In this document: piece after piece, positions 34,655 to 46,179 of the stretch | Position numbering within the stretch: the first letter of the stretch is position 1 | Layout of the letters: each line of letters opens with the position of its first letter | NCBI GenBank assembly: GCA_947044405.1 | Contig: CAMRHE010000462.1 | Coordinates: 1,089,001-1,153,000 of the forward strand | DNA from: Leptodactylus fallax | Lineage: Eukaryota > Chordata > Amphibia > Anura > Leptodactylidae | Length of the DNA stretch: 64,000 bases | Direction: 5' to 3' | Made by a program: the position numbers and the translations under genes | The notes under the pieces: generated by a model | What the model saw: the letters and a program-made list of their open reading frames with translations, nothing else | Database searches by the model: none | What the model was told of the DNA's origin: nothing

Positions 34655-36237
34655 CAGTACAGACCAAAAGTTTGGACACACCTTCTCATTCCAAAAGTTT
34701 TCTGTATTTTCATGACTATAAAAATTGTAGATTCCCACTGAAGGCATCAAAACTATGAATTAACACATGTGGAATTATATACTTAACAAAAAAGTGTCAA
34801 ACAACTGAAAATATGTCTTATATTCTAGGTTCTTCAAAGTAGCCACCTTTTGCTTTGATTACTGCTTTGCACACTCTTGGCATTCTGTTGATGAGCTTCT
34901 AGAACTAGTCACCTGAAATGGATTTCACTTCACAGGTTTAATAAGTGGGATTTGCCTTTTGAAATGGGGTTGGGACCATCAGTTGTGTTGTTCAGAAGTC
35001 AGGTGATAGTCCTACTGAATGGAGTGTTAGAAAAAGCAGCTAAGTAAAGAAAAACGAGTGGCCATCATTACTTTAAGAAATGAAGGTCAGTCAGTCCGAA
35101 AAATTGGGAAAACTTTGAAAGTGTCCCCAAGTGCAGTGGCCAAAACCATCAAGCGCTACAAAGAAACTGGCTCACATGAGGACTGCCCCAGGAAAGGAAG
35201 ACCAAGAGTCACCTCTGCTGCGGAGGATAAGTTCATCCGAGTCACCAGCCTCAGAAATCGCAGGTTAACAGCAGCTCAGATTAGAGACCAGGTCAATGCC
35301 ACACAGAGTTCTAGCAGCAGACACATCTCTACAACAACTGTTAAGAGGAGACTGTGTGTAGCAGGCCTTCATGGTAAAATAGCGGCTAGGAAACCACTGC
35401 TCAGGACAGGCAACAAGCAGAAGAGACTTGTTTGGGCTAAAGAACACAAGGAATGGACATTAGACCTGTGGAAATCTGTGCTTTGGTCTGATGAGTCCAA
35501 ATTTGAGATCTTTGGTTCCAACCACCGTGTCTTTATGCGACGCAGAAAAGGTGAACGAATGGACTCTACATGCCTGGTTCCCATCGTGAAGCATGGAGGA
35601 GGAGGTGTGATGGTGTGGGGGTGCTTTGCTGGTGACACTGTTGGGGATTTATTCAAAATTGAAGGAATACTGAACCAGCATGGTTACCACAGCATCTTGC
35701 AGCGGCATGCTATTCCATCCGGTTAGCGTTTAGTTGGACCATCATTTATTTTTCAACAGGACAATGACCCCAAACACACCTCCAGACTGTGTAAGGGCTA
35801 TTTGACCAAGAAGGAGAGTGATGGGGTGCTACGCCAGATGACCTGGCCTCCACAGTCACCAGACCTGAACCCAATCGAGATGGTTTGGGGTGAGCTGGAC
35901 CGCAAAGTGAAGACAAAAGGGCAAACAAGTGCTAAGCATCTCTGGGAACTCCTTCAAGACTGTTGGAAGACCTTTTCAGGTGACTACCTCTTGAAGTTCA
36001 TCAAGAGAATGCCAAGAGTGTGCAAAGCAGTAATCAAAGCAAAAGGTGGCTACTTTGAAGAACCTAGAATATAAGACATATTTTCAGTTGTTTCACACTT
36101 TTTTGTTAAGTATATAATTGCACATGTGTTAATTCATAGTTTTGATGCCTTCAGTGTGAATCTACAATTTTTATAGTCATGAAAATACAGAAAACTCTTG
36201 GAATGAGAAGGTGTGTCCAAACTTTTGGTCTGTACTG
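34655..36237 (+). mobile_element. Tc1/mariner copy G (DD38E, same family as the intact element)
   Basis: 1583 bp, bounded by TA (34653-34654 and 36238-36239). The long inverted repeats of about 267 bp (34655-34921 and 35970-36237) start CAGTACAGACCAAAAGTTTG. It is highly similar to 52109-53736. An 18-bp deletion near 35031 removes the start region and other small gaps lie in the 5' leader. Confidence 0.95.
35031..36074 (+). pseudogene. DD38E transposase lacking its start codon, with one nonsense codon (copy G)
   Basis: The frame begins abruptly at the equivalent of residue 4 of the intact copy (..KKQLSKEKRVAIITLRNEG), because the ATG and neighbouring bases are deleted and a stop lies just upstream. 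It then stays open, except for TAG at 35724-35726 in HAIPSG*RLVGP where the intact copy has TTG. It ends with TAA at 36072-36074. Both Asp residues (LWSDESKFEIFG and FQQDNDPKH) and the Glu ([12 protein letters not shown]) are present, with the 38-residue spacing. A Cys replaces Arg in the SHEDRPRKGRPR linker. It is a recently dead copy; how it lost its start and which lesion came first cannot be told. Confidence 0.94.
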
Positions 36238-36553
36238 TATGTCCATAAAGGGTTATTCTCCTTCGACAAAGTGGTAGCATGTTACTAGTATAGGCCATTA
36301 TTTTATGGATTTATCTGACATCTGGGACTCTTTACCCTTTTTTTAAGAATAAAGGGGCTACAGTTCAGGTTTCATTTTCCCTGCACAGCATTATGCATTT
36401 TTCCAGAGGAATAGCAAACTGACAGCTGGGTGTTATCATTCCCTGTGTCAAAGAGGTGTATAACTAGAAACTCCGACCAGTTATTGCTGATAGTGTTGTA
36501 CTACCCAGGAAAGCACCCTACTGATAAGAGAAAAGCTTGGGGAAGGAAAAATT
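36238..36553. other. No gene; single-copy flank
   Basis: Ordinary sequence up to a short stretch (gaaagcaccctactgata near 36508) that is repeated at about 37126. Nothing recognised. Confidence 0.4.
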
Positions 36554-36845
36554 TCCCCCCCCCCCCCCCCCCCCCCCCCGACCACCCCCACCCCGGGGGG
36601 CGGTCTTCCCCCGGGGGCCCCGGGGGCCCCCAAAAAAAACACCCCCCCCCCCCCCCCCCCAAAAAAGGCGACCCACCCCCCACCCCCCCCCCCCCCCCCA
36701 CCCACCCCCCCCCCCACCCCCACAAAAAGAGCAAAGGAGAGGGGGGGGCGCCCCCCCGCGGGCCCCCGTGGGGGGGGCCCCTGTGTGTGGGTGCGCGCCC
36801 CCCCCCCCCGCGCCGGGGGGGGGGGGGGGGGGGAGAGGGCGAACA
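36554..36845. repeat. Poly-C / poly-G low-complexity block
   Basis: Dominated by C and G runs of up to about 20, with few other bases. All six frames are proline- or glycine-rich or similar, which is purely a consequence of composition. Very likely sequencing or assembly error, or a badly resolved low-complexity locus. Confidence 0.8.
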
Positions 36846-37194
36846 AAAAAACAAACAAACACCCACCACCCCTAACAGCAGAACCGATCTCCCAGTGGCC
36901 GCACATTTCTCCGGAGAAAACCCCCCTGAGCGGGTTGTGGTTTTAATGGGACATTTTAAGACACAGGAGAAAGAAAACAAATGGAGTATAATTTTGCAAA
37001 ATTTCAACTCTGCAATTTGGACTTAATATTCATGCCAGCTTCATGTCACACTTGTTTGAACCATAACTGAACTCATATTCATGCCAGCTTCAGATCACAG
37101 TGTGTGTACTACCGCAGGGTCACAAAGCACCCTACTGATAGCAAACAGAGAAAAGCAAGAATTAGTGATCCCTCCGTCACGGCCCACCAAGTTC

Positions 37195-37200
<6 letters not shown>

Positions 37201-37286
<86 letters not shown>

Positions 37287-37304
37287 TTTTTTTATTATTT
37301 TTTT

Positions 37305-37348
<44 letters not shown>

Positions 37349-37367
37349 GGGGGGGGGGGGGCCCATT
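37201..37367. repeat. Poly-T / poly-G homopolymer block
   Basis: About 83 uninterrupted Ts, more T-rich sequence, then a G-run of about 14. It follows a second copy of flanking sequence (caccctactgatag near 37130). Probably an assembly artefact or an over-extended homopolymer. Not coding. Confidence 0.85.
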
Positions 37368-37575
37368 TTTTTATTAATATATTTTTCTTAAACCTTTCCC
37401 CCCCCCCTCCTCTCTTTTCTTTCACAATGTCTGTTTTCCTGTCTGTCATTGATAGGCATCCAAGTGCCTGAAACATTCAACCCCTAATTTGGCACATAGG
37501 TTAATCGTGTGTCCAGGATTTTCTTAATGGCCCTGTGCTTGCAGGGCGTCTCCATGCCATGATAGGAGCCACAGT

Positions 37576-37757
37576 TACAATGGGGAAGATTTATTAAAAT
37601 GAGCTAAAATTAAAACGTCCTTAGTTCCCCATAGTAACCTAACACGTTGTAGCTTTAATTTTGTATTCTGTTCCTGAAAAATGAAAGCTGCATTATGATT
37701 GGTTTCTTTGGGCAACTAAGACAGTTTTGCTTTTAGACCATTTTAATAAATCTGCCC
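37576..37757. repeat. MITE with GGGGAAGATTTATTAA ends
   Basis: Starts tggggaagatttattaaaat and ends attttaataaatctgcccc, which are inverted. About 180 bp, no coding capacity. Related ends appear at 40408-40713 and in fragments near 28108, 53812, 54680 and 62774. Confidence 0.7.
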
Positions 37758-37867
37758 CACTGTCTCCGTCTTCTGCCCTTTCAGTCCGTCCAGCTGCCTC
37801 ACTGCGTGATCTGCATGGAAGCTGACAGTTTAGTACTCATTACTGTTAGTCTCTGATATCAAACATG

Positions 37868-37980
37868 ATCAGAGGATTGTATATATACAGCACTCGTTCT
37901 CTGTTCTGTTATCAGACGATTGCATATATACAGCACTCACTCACTGCTATCAGATATTATCAGAGGATTGTATCCAGAAT
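37868..37980. repeat. Degenerate tandem repeat, about 3 units
   Basis: The phrase atcagaggattgtatatata recurs as atcagacgattgcatatata and atcagaggattgtatccag. The second and third units are separated by cagcactcactcactgct. The unit is roughly 45-55 bp. Confidence 0.7.
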
Positions 37981-39610
37981 GCAGAGGAAATATACTGTAT
38001 ATTTGTCAGGATCTGTACATGTAGGTGGGGTTGGCGATGACAGATGTCACAGGGTCCAGCAGTTGAAAAGTCCAAAAACAGTTTATTATTAAAGTAACTG
38101 CACAACAGCACAGTAGCCTCCAAGTTCAGTAGTAAACTTGTAAAATCCACAGCCAAAGAACAGAAAACATAATAGCTGCCCGTCTTGGCGCTAACTAAAC
38201 AGAGGTTACCTCACCTAGGTGCTTCACAATACACAAGGGGATCAGACTCTGCACAGCCAGCACAGTCCATGTAGTCACCAAGCTCTGACACTACTGAGCA
38301 TTCCAGACTTGTATTTATCCCCAGGTAAGGAGCAGCTACACCTGGGGTCATCTCTGGTTAGGGAAGAGTTGTACCGAAGTAGAGGAGTGAAAGGCACATC
38401 CAACTACCAACCTACATGCCATTCCATAAAATTCCAGCCCTACAATAATTTAAAGAAAAAGTATGTTATCCTGTGCGGAGACAAGACAGCTTTCTGGATC
38501 TTTTTACCTCACCCAGCTGAGCATTCTAGGTGAGAAATACACCCCAGTACTTTATCATATACCTTGTTACTACATATATGTATATAAATAAATATGTATA
38601 TAGGTATTGTTGTTCTTCAGACCACACGATATGTAAAGACAATATGGCCACAAACATGGTCCATATTACTTCTGTACAATTGGACGTCGTCTGGTGCAGT
38701 CTCCAGGATCCAAAGCTCATGGTTTGACAATTTTTAGTTTTTTATATTTCTATCTGCCAGGAGCCAATAGTGCACTTTATATATAATACAACATGGAATG
38801 GTATGATGGACCAGCTACCTCATTTTTGTTTTCCACCACACATTCACAGTATACCCTAATTTGTATCAACAATAAAAGAGCTTATATATCTTTGGAATGG
38901 TTGAAGGGGATTTAGATAAACACAACTATCACATGATGCATGTCACTGGGCATCATTGAAAGTCTAATGGACTTGGCTTAGGACATGGAATGGCCTCCTG
39001 GGTGCCCAATGAACACACAAACAAACCGTCACTGTATGCCCTGGCAGTGCTGCTTACATTTGTTAGTATAAATATATATGATCTTGGTTTTCCTTTATAA
39101 CAAAAACCACAATGCAGATGTTGCCAAATCCTAATGTTCCCTATTTTTGTGTACAGAAACAAGTGTAGGCAAACAGGCCTAAAAAAGCTGATGGATGACA
39201 CCTTAAATCTGAGACAAAGATTGTCTTTAAACAAACATTGTTGGCTGGTTATATAATGTTAACCCAGAAGAAGCCATCATATTTTTCTGACCTGTCAGAA
39301 ACATAAAGAACATTATTTTTTTTAGGTTGCAATTTCTTTAAATACCTATTGTTATCTTAGTCAGGATAGAGGTGGGTGGGAACTTTTGTCTTCAACATAT
39401 TTCCCTTGGCTAAAAGACAAAAGAAAAAGAGCAGCTTGCCACTGACTTCAACAGCCTGAGCGATCAGCTTGTTAATAGAGAGGGAGTTTCAGATCAATTG
39501 TCAGCCAAGAAAAACATTTCAAATTATTCTGAAGACAGACAAAGGATGGAGAATGCATGCATGTGCTGGATTGTATGCAGGTACTGCTCTGTCCATGCTA
39601 ATGTAATGAA

Positions 39611-39802
39611 GCTTAGGCTAAGGCCTCACGTTTCGGAAATGCTGCTCTTTTTATTGCACATTTTGTGGTATATTTTGAGCCATAGTCAAGACTGGCTTGG
39701 AAAGGAATGGGAGATGTAAAGGAAGTGCTTAGACTATTCCCTTCTGTTACATCCATTCCTGACTTTGGCTCAAAAAACCGCAGCAAATTCTTGGCCTTAG
39801 AC
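39611..39802. repeat. Foldback repeat, family 1 (first of two adjacent copies)
   Basis: Starts cttaggctaaggcctcacgt and ends ttcttggccttagactaagg. The arms are inverted around ctggcttggaaaggaatggg. Shorter right arm than its neighbour. Confidence 0.75.
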
Positions 39803-40022
39803 TAAGGCCCCATGTTGCAGAAACGCAGCGTTTTTTGTTGCAGATTTTGCTGTGGTTATTTGAGGCAAAGTCAAGAGTGGCTTGAAAAGGAAATGAAAAT
39901 ATAAAGAAAGCTCACAGTCATTTCTCTTCAGTTAAATCCACTCTTGACTTTGGCTCAAAAAAATGCAGCAAAATCTGCAACACAAAACACTGCGTTTCTC
40001 CAGTGTGGGGTCGTAGCCTTAG
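39803..40022. repeat. Foldback repeat, family 1 (second adjacent copy)
   Basis: Starts aaggccccatgttgcagaaa and ends gtgtggggtcgtagcctt. The arms tttttgttgcagattttgct and agcaaaatctgcaacacaaa are near-perfect complements. It shares its boundary with the preceding copy, so the two lie in direct head-to-tail order. A T-run of about 20 follows at 40025. Confidence 0.8.
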
Positions 40023-40407
40023 AATTTTTTTTTTTTTTTTTTTTACAAATGACTTACAGTGCTATAAAACAACACAAGGAGTCATACTTGCCTTACTATT
40101 CCCCTGCCTCTTATGCCGATTCTTCTTTAGTTCCCTGTTGGTCGATGAAGTGGCGTGGGGACACTTGACAATTACTGGCTGTAGTGATGGCAGTGTTGAT
40201 ATTAGTAAGGTCACTGCTACAGGCAGTCTTTGGCTGCAGAAGTCACATGTTGTGTCAACACAATATCTCTAGAGCCAGGTAAACAGAGACCATAATGACA
40301 TGGAAAAGAACACCATAGAAAACATCAGCCTTGATCATTCTCCCCCAATATCTTTTTTTTTCTGCTGCAGAGCTCTGCAGAATAATTGTTAGAAACCTTA
40401 GACTTAA

Positions 40408-40713
40408 TAGGGGAGATCTACCAAGACTCTTATACCACTGGAGGATGCGCTTAATTTGTGAAGAACCGCACGCCTTGTCATAAATTAAGCACATCCTCTG
40501 GCTGGTTGTAGTTGGCATAGATTTAAGTCATCATTTATGCCAGATGTTGATGAATGATAATATGCTTGTACGATGGGACGATGACCCTGCCCACACCATG
40601 CCCCCTTTTCAGAAAGTGACAAGGGTAGCGTAAAGTTTTTGCGCAAATGCTGTTTAGAAGAGTAATAGTTTTTACACCACTTTTCTAGCATAAGAGTTGA
40701 CAAATCTCCCCCA
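40408..40713. repeat. MITE with GGGGAGATCTACCAA ends
   Basis: The left end ataggggagatctaccaaga and the right end gttgacaaatctccccca are inverted. Internal inverted pairs such as cttatacca against tgctaga-type ends are also visible. About 306 bp, no coding capacity. Confidence 0.7.
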
Positions 40714-42026
40714 TGGTCTTTTTTAAAGAGATCACAATTTCAATACATTAACTTTATTCAGTTCTTCTGTGAGGTCCACAGAAAGGTCTAATTGAGCTGT
40801 AAGCAGCACATTATCCCTGCCTGAAGCTATCAGGTGGAGGGACAAAACTCCATTAACACAGTGGGACATATTTACAAAAGTAGTGTGTGTTAAAGTGAAG
40901 CAAAAATCCAAGTGATTGTTTTCAACAAAAACCTGCATAAACGTATGTTACTGCCGAAATATTGTCTAGCAAATAAAAACTATTTATTAGGCCAAACCAG
41001 CATATAACAGAGCACGCTTTCACAGCTGTATACTCTTATTTTCTGGGGATTTTTGGTCTTAATCCTTATTCACAAAAATGTGTCCAGATACAACAGACCA
41101 TTTTTCAGACCATTTGTGCTGACCTTTTTTCATGATGTTTGATAAATTTGGCTCATCTTTGAGCCTGAAGCTATATTCACATTGAATAATAATGGACATC
41201 ACAAAGCAGCATTTAATTCAATGTCAGTAATGGGGTTATTCACTTGACCATTATTTTGACAGTCCATTTTAACAGACCATCAAAATAAAGGTCATGTCCT
41301 CTTTTTGTCCGTTTTCACGGATTCCTCCATGAAAACAGGTTCCCCTCAGATGGAAGACGGCCGTGAAAAGGTTTTTCATGACCGTTTTGCACCTCACTCA
41401 TTTGAATGTAGTCTAAGACTTCATTCCTGAGATCTTACTCCACTTTCTACACCACCTACTAGACTAACATTGTAAGATTTTTTGTATTTTTTTTATTTTA
41501 TTTTTAAAGTCAGAGTTGCTAAATCTGTTGGACATCAGCTCTACAAACTAGCCACACCCATTTTCCTACTATCCCCAGACTCCTGCTGCAGGTAGAGCAG
41601 TGGGTAAAGGCTCACACTGCAGCCATTTGTATGGAGGTGGCCATATCGCTACTGTAGCTGGTGTTCAGTCAGCAGCTGTCCTTCCCTACTCTTACATACA
41701 CATGCACACTTGGTTCAGCTGAGCATGCATCTGTTTTCAGTGGGGATTGAGAAGTAATCTGCTGCCAGATACCTCTTGCAGTGATTTATTTAGAGAACAA
41801 AAGATTAGGCATCTTGAAATTCAACATGCCCAATCCATCTTTCCCTTAACCTCTGCCACTGGGAAATAGTGGACACACCTGCATACACATAATATAGTTG
41901 GCCAGCCCTACTGAAATCAGTAGGTTCTACTGACTTTGCTCCAATGTATATGTATACCTTTTCAGTCAAGCAGATATAAGCAGTAAGATGGTAATACTTT
42001 ATCTTCTGGGACACTTAGAATAATTC
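40714..42026. other. No gene; old foldback arm near 41200-41400
   Basis: A stretch with gacagtccattttaacagac and tgtccgttttcacggattc looks like the arms of a foldback repeat. The rest is single-copy. The 41460-41520 T/A-rich stretch is low complexity. Confidence 0.45.
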
Positions 42027-42490
42027 TTAAAGGGTTGTCTGAGTCTTTTTTAAAACATTCATTTGGACTGGACATAGCGGTAATCAAAAAAAAAAAAAAA
42101 AAACATTAGTCATCTGTCCCAGGTCCTCCGTTTCCTGCAATAGATGTTACGATCTTCTGTCTACAGGCCTCCCAGCTGACATTAGCAGTGACATCCCTTT
42201 TGTGTCAGGTGACCACTTCGGACAATCACAGGTCTCAGCGGTGACCTCTGCACAAGCAGCATGAGGCCGCAACTGCTGGGGCCAGTCAGACACATTCTGT
42301 TTGGGAAGAGGTCACCACTGAGGGCTGCGATTGGTTGCAGTGGTCACCAGATGCAAACGGGATGTCACTTCCGACGTCAGATGGGAGGCCTGTAAACAGA
42401 AGAACAGGAATTCTGATGCAGGAAATGGAGGACCTGGGAGAGATGAGTAATGTATCACCCCTATAAAAAAGATTTGGATAACCCCTTTAA
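42027..42490. mobile_element. T2/Kolobok-like non-autonomous element, TTAA-bounded
   Basis: 464 bp. TTAA occurs at both ends (42027-42030 and 42487-42490). The inverted ends TTAAAGGGTTGTCTGAGTC and its complement-like ggataacccctttaa are followed by largely palindromic interiors (aggtcctccgtttcctgc against gcaggaaatggaggacctg). These match the T2 family pattern described for frogs (TTAA duplication, TTAAAGG start). No transposase frame, so it needs a source elsewhere. Confidence 0.75.
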
Positions 42491-45400
42491 TATTTTACCA
42501 GTTCTTACTGGAATATGAGGTAGAGATAAGATAAGTGAGGAATTGCCGGGATTTGATTTTACTTTTTGTCTATTTTCTATATTTAGTGTTCCTTAAAGAG
42601 GACACGAGGCCTCAGTGAGAGATCATATTAGCTACTTAGGAAATTCCCCACTAATATCTATTAAATCTCTCCAATAACCTGTAATAAAAGTACAACATCA
42701 TTCTTCTTTAAATATTCCCTTTGTTTTTAGGTAGCAGATTTGCCAGTTAGTCTCTGAATTTTCTGAATCCTCTGTACTCCTGGCAGACTGGTGTCACGCA
42801 GCCATCACAGGCAACAATACCCACCCAGTGTAATAAAGGCATATGATTGCATGCAAACCAGCTCCAGTTATTACAGGGCTTCGGCTAGACAGCTAAGGAG
42901 GAACCCTTCTACTAAAGAGAACATAAATCTAGCAAATAATTCATGTGGAGACACTTCTTGGAAAATGCTGGGCGGACTGGCAGCGTCTCACTCTGCTGAT
43001 CTCTCTGGGGTTAATGGAACTGGAGTGTAAACACTGGCTGCTTGAGAAACTAAATTAGAAACAGGAAGGAAGTGTAGCTTGAAAGGAAGCATCTTTCCAT
43101 CTTTGTTCTCATGCTGTGTGTTGTTTCATGTGATATTGAAAACAAATTATATGCCATTTTGTTGGTGAAGTCAATTATTCAGTGTACATTAAATCCTTTT
43201 ATTATTTGAGGTTTCCTATAGGAGATTATGTGGTAAAGGCATTGTACCAATGAATTAGACCTAGTAGTAGTAGTTATAGAAACCTTAAATATGGGGTTGC
43301 TTTTATAACAGAGCTTTGAGACTTTTTCATTTGCGCTGAAATGTCTGGAGCCCAGGATCATACCCAGAATGTAGTGAGAATGCAGAAAGTAGCGTCACTT
43401 AATGTAGAATATGGGGGCACATACAAGAAATGGATTATATCATTTTATATAACATGAAAAGAAGGGTTTACTTGTGTCAGACGTCCTCTTAAAAGTCTCC
43501 ATCACAGATTCTGTCAAAAATCACAAAAAAAAAAGGTTCTGCATGCAGGACTTTTGTAGTCCTGAAAAATTACGGAGATCATGATGGATACCTTGCAGAC
43601 CGCATTATAGTCTATGGGATTCATAAGAATCTGATTGTTTTTGTTATGTAACAGGTTGAGTTTTCCGTTTTTCTGTTCTCCTGAACAGATGACAGATGTG
43701 AAGACAGCCTAAGCTCCCATGAATAGTTGTTTTCTGTATATGTTAGGATCCATTCATTTCTATGGCCCTACACACGTGTCTGTAGTTTACACAGATCAAT
43801 GCCCAGGCCATAGAAACCATCTGCAAAATATGGAACTAGTCTTATTCCTGTGTCAGCACAGACTCGCCCATACAAGTATATGGGGTCATACAAGTCTTTT
43901 TGTGGATCCACGATTACAAATAACATACATACATAATCAGGAATATTTTGTGCCAAATACAGGTCATTTTTTGAAAAAAAAACCTCTTACTATGTTCATA
44001 TGCATGTAGCCTTAGGCTCAATGTTTTAGTGGCCGTCACACAGCTACATTAAAATCAATTCATTTGAATGGGGATATTTACATGACTGATTTGCTGATTG
44101 CCCATTTCAGTGGGCTGTCAAAAAATAGGATAGGATACGTCCTATTTTTGTGCATTTTTCAAGCGGATTTGGGGATGGAATCCCTGAATGGAAACCAAGC
44201 GCTGGTGTGAACCCAGCCTTAGAGAGCAGGTTTTGTTATAATAAGATTTTGGCATTAATTTAGTGTAAATCAGCTGGTGTCTAATTTAGGGTCATATATG
44301 AACAGGATCATTCTTCATTGATATGCCCAGGGGCCTAGGTATAGCAATCAGTACGTTTTCTTGCAACTAGCAGGTATCATGGGTTAGGTTAATATGTAAG
44401 CAGAAGTCGTGCAATACATTGATAAGTATGACACATTTGTAGCGCCATTCTTTGTATATACTGGAGGTTTTTAATCTTCTACATGAATCCCTGTGTTAAG
44501 TATGGATCCACATGGAGGATATACGTCTATGCTGTGCTGAAATATGCGTTGTGAAGTACGAAGCAGTACTCCAGCATTTCCAGGTATGGATGTTAACTGA
44601 GCTGTATGGTGTTTAACGTGACAATCCACCATACTTGAGTTCCCTGATCTAGTTCTGACACGGCGCTGCCTCCTGACTACAGGCATTGAAATGCAAATGA
44701 CAGCGGTAATTGGCTAAGAGATAAATCCACAATGAGCAGTGAGCAATGCAGCAGGGAGTTAAGTGGCTAAGTGACAATTACTGCTCTACATCCTACAGTA
44801 TCATGAGCGGCACTATCGTCTGTCCTCTGTTTAAAGGTGTTGGAGCATATTAATTGGAGAGTCTGGCTGTTAACAAGTCTCACTCAGTTGCTCATCACAT
44901 TGAACAGGGCAGAGTTAATCCTTCTTGTTTTCAGGGAACAGATTTGCCACTGTGTTTTGACTGACGCCAGACCTGCGATGAAAGGGTTAACATTGTGTCA
45001 GCATCGCCTCTTGGGTTAATCCCAGGGCCTGGTACCCAGAAGCATCTCAGGCTTCTTCTGAGTGTCACGGCTCAAACATCATGTGTGAACAGGTTGCTCA
45101 GTTCAATTATGAGGCTTTGAAGTGTTCTCTTTGGTTTTTCAGTAGAGATTTCCAGGGCTACAACAATTTTATGTAATGGTAGGAGAGTTAATGAGGTAGG
45201 AAATGTCTCCTAATAAAGAGGAACCTCCTGAAAATAAAGTCATGGAAATAAGAACGAATGAGAAACCGAACTGCATCTAGGACTTGTCCCCATATATCAT
45301 GTAATGGCGTATTTTTCAGTGTCTTTCACTTGCATATTTTTGTTGGAGTATTGTCTTTTTGTCAGTTGCAAGTCCTCTATTATCAGTCATATATGAGCTT

Positions 45401-45879
45401 TTCTATTAATATTCTGTCTTTCAGTAGTCGATCACATTGATATGCTAACTTTATTCAAGCGGAAATCTCAGGTGTTCCTTCAAGGAGAATTTCTTTTCAA
45501 AACCAATGAGTAACACCGCACCATCCATCAACTATGACTTCCACAGCAACCAGTGTGCTCTGCTGAGAGCCATTAGGACTGGACATTGGCAATTAAAGCG
45601 TTGCCAGTAATAGCGAGCAGTGCAGTGGGAGAGCTCAGAGGCGCGCTCTGCTCATGATGACAGCTATGGGAGTGTGGCTCCATTGTGTCATATTGTGTTC
45701 TAATGTTCTACATGGGAGCTGTGATCACTCACATAATTCTCAACAGTAATGGACATCTACTCTTCCTTTATTTTAAAGGCATTTTCCATGTTTAGTGTTT
45801 TCTACCGACATGGTACTGTATGATTTTCAGAGCTGAGGGGCTGCACTCCAGTGGCATCTTACTGTGCATGGCCCAAACA
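42491..45879. other. No gene; single-copy DNA with repeat fragments and two CNE-like stretches
   Basis: 42593-42690 starts with ttaaagaggacacgaggcct, a T2-like end without a partner. 43560-43720 and 44020-44225 carry old foldback arms (..aaccaagcgctggtgtgaac, ccagcctta). 44620-45130 and 45540-45760 are repeat-free and compositionally distinct. They are treated as regulatory candidates in the findings. Confidence 0.45.
44691..44698. promoter_or_regulatory. POU/octamer motif ATGCAAAT
   Basis: Exact octamer within a repeat-free interval that also has homeodomain-like TAATTGG (44710 region and 44850 region). An octamer is expected about once per 33 kb by chance when both strands are counted, so confidence is low. 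Confidence 0.25.
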
Positions 45880-46170
45880 CAGCATTATTGTATATCGTGG
45901 CTCCCAGTGAATCCCATCCACTCTTCACAGAAAGATCTGCGCAGCGGACACGCAACGATTTCCAAAACCGCTGCAGTTTTGGAAATCGCAGCGTATCAAT
46001 TATACCTATGGACATGCTGGCGGGTTCACTATAGGTATAATGGAAGCAGAAAGTCTGCCGAGGAAACCTATGCGGACTTTCTGTGAAAAGTGCTGTGGGA
46101 AAAAACGCAGTGTGTTGCCCCCACGGTTTTTCCTGCAATGCTTCTTTGCTACGGCCCGCTACATGGGGCT
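45880..46170. repeat. Foldback repeat, family 2
   Basis: Contains atttccaaaaccgctgcag mirrored by ttttggaaatcgcagcg, the tatacctatggac / actataggtataatgg hairpin and gcggactttctgtgaaaagt. It ends cgctacatggggcttttgcc. Confidence 0.65.
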
Positions 46171-46179
46171 TTTGCCTAA

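Larger units (their letters stand above)
37368..39610. other. No gene; contains a MITE and a small tandem repeat
   Basis: See the separate entries at 37576 and 37868. 38005-38450 is an uninterrupted non-coding stretch starting tgtcaggatctgtac. It may be an old LTR-like repeat, but I cannot find paired ends. The rest is single-copy. Confidence 0.4.

Noticed and set aside
36430..37026. Open frames of 112-198 codons on both strands, proline- or glycine-rich
   Set aside because: Produced by poly-C/poly-G composition; all frames are open at once, and the block looks like sequencing or assembly error.
37081..37391. Open frames with long phenylalanine runs
   Set aside because: Translation of a poly-T homopolymer, not a protein.
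38005..38450. Possible solo LTR beginning tgtcaggatc
   Set aside because: No matching ..CA end, target duplication or second copy could be found.
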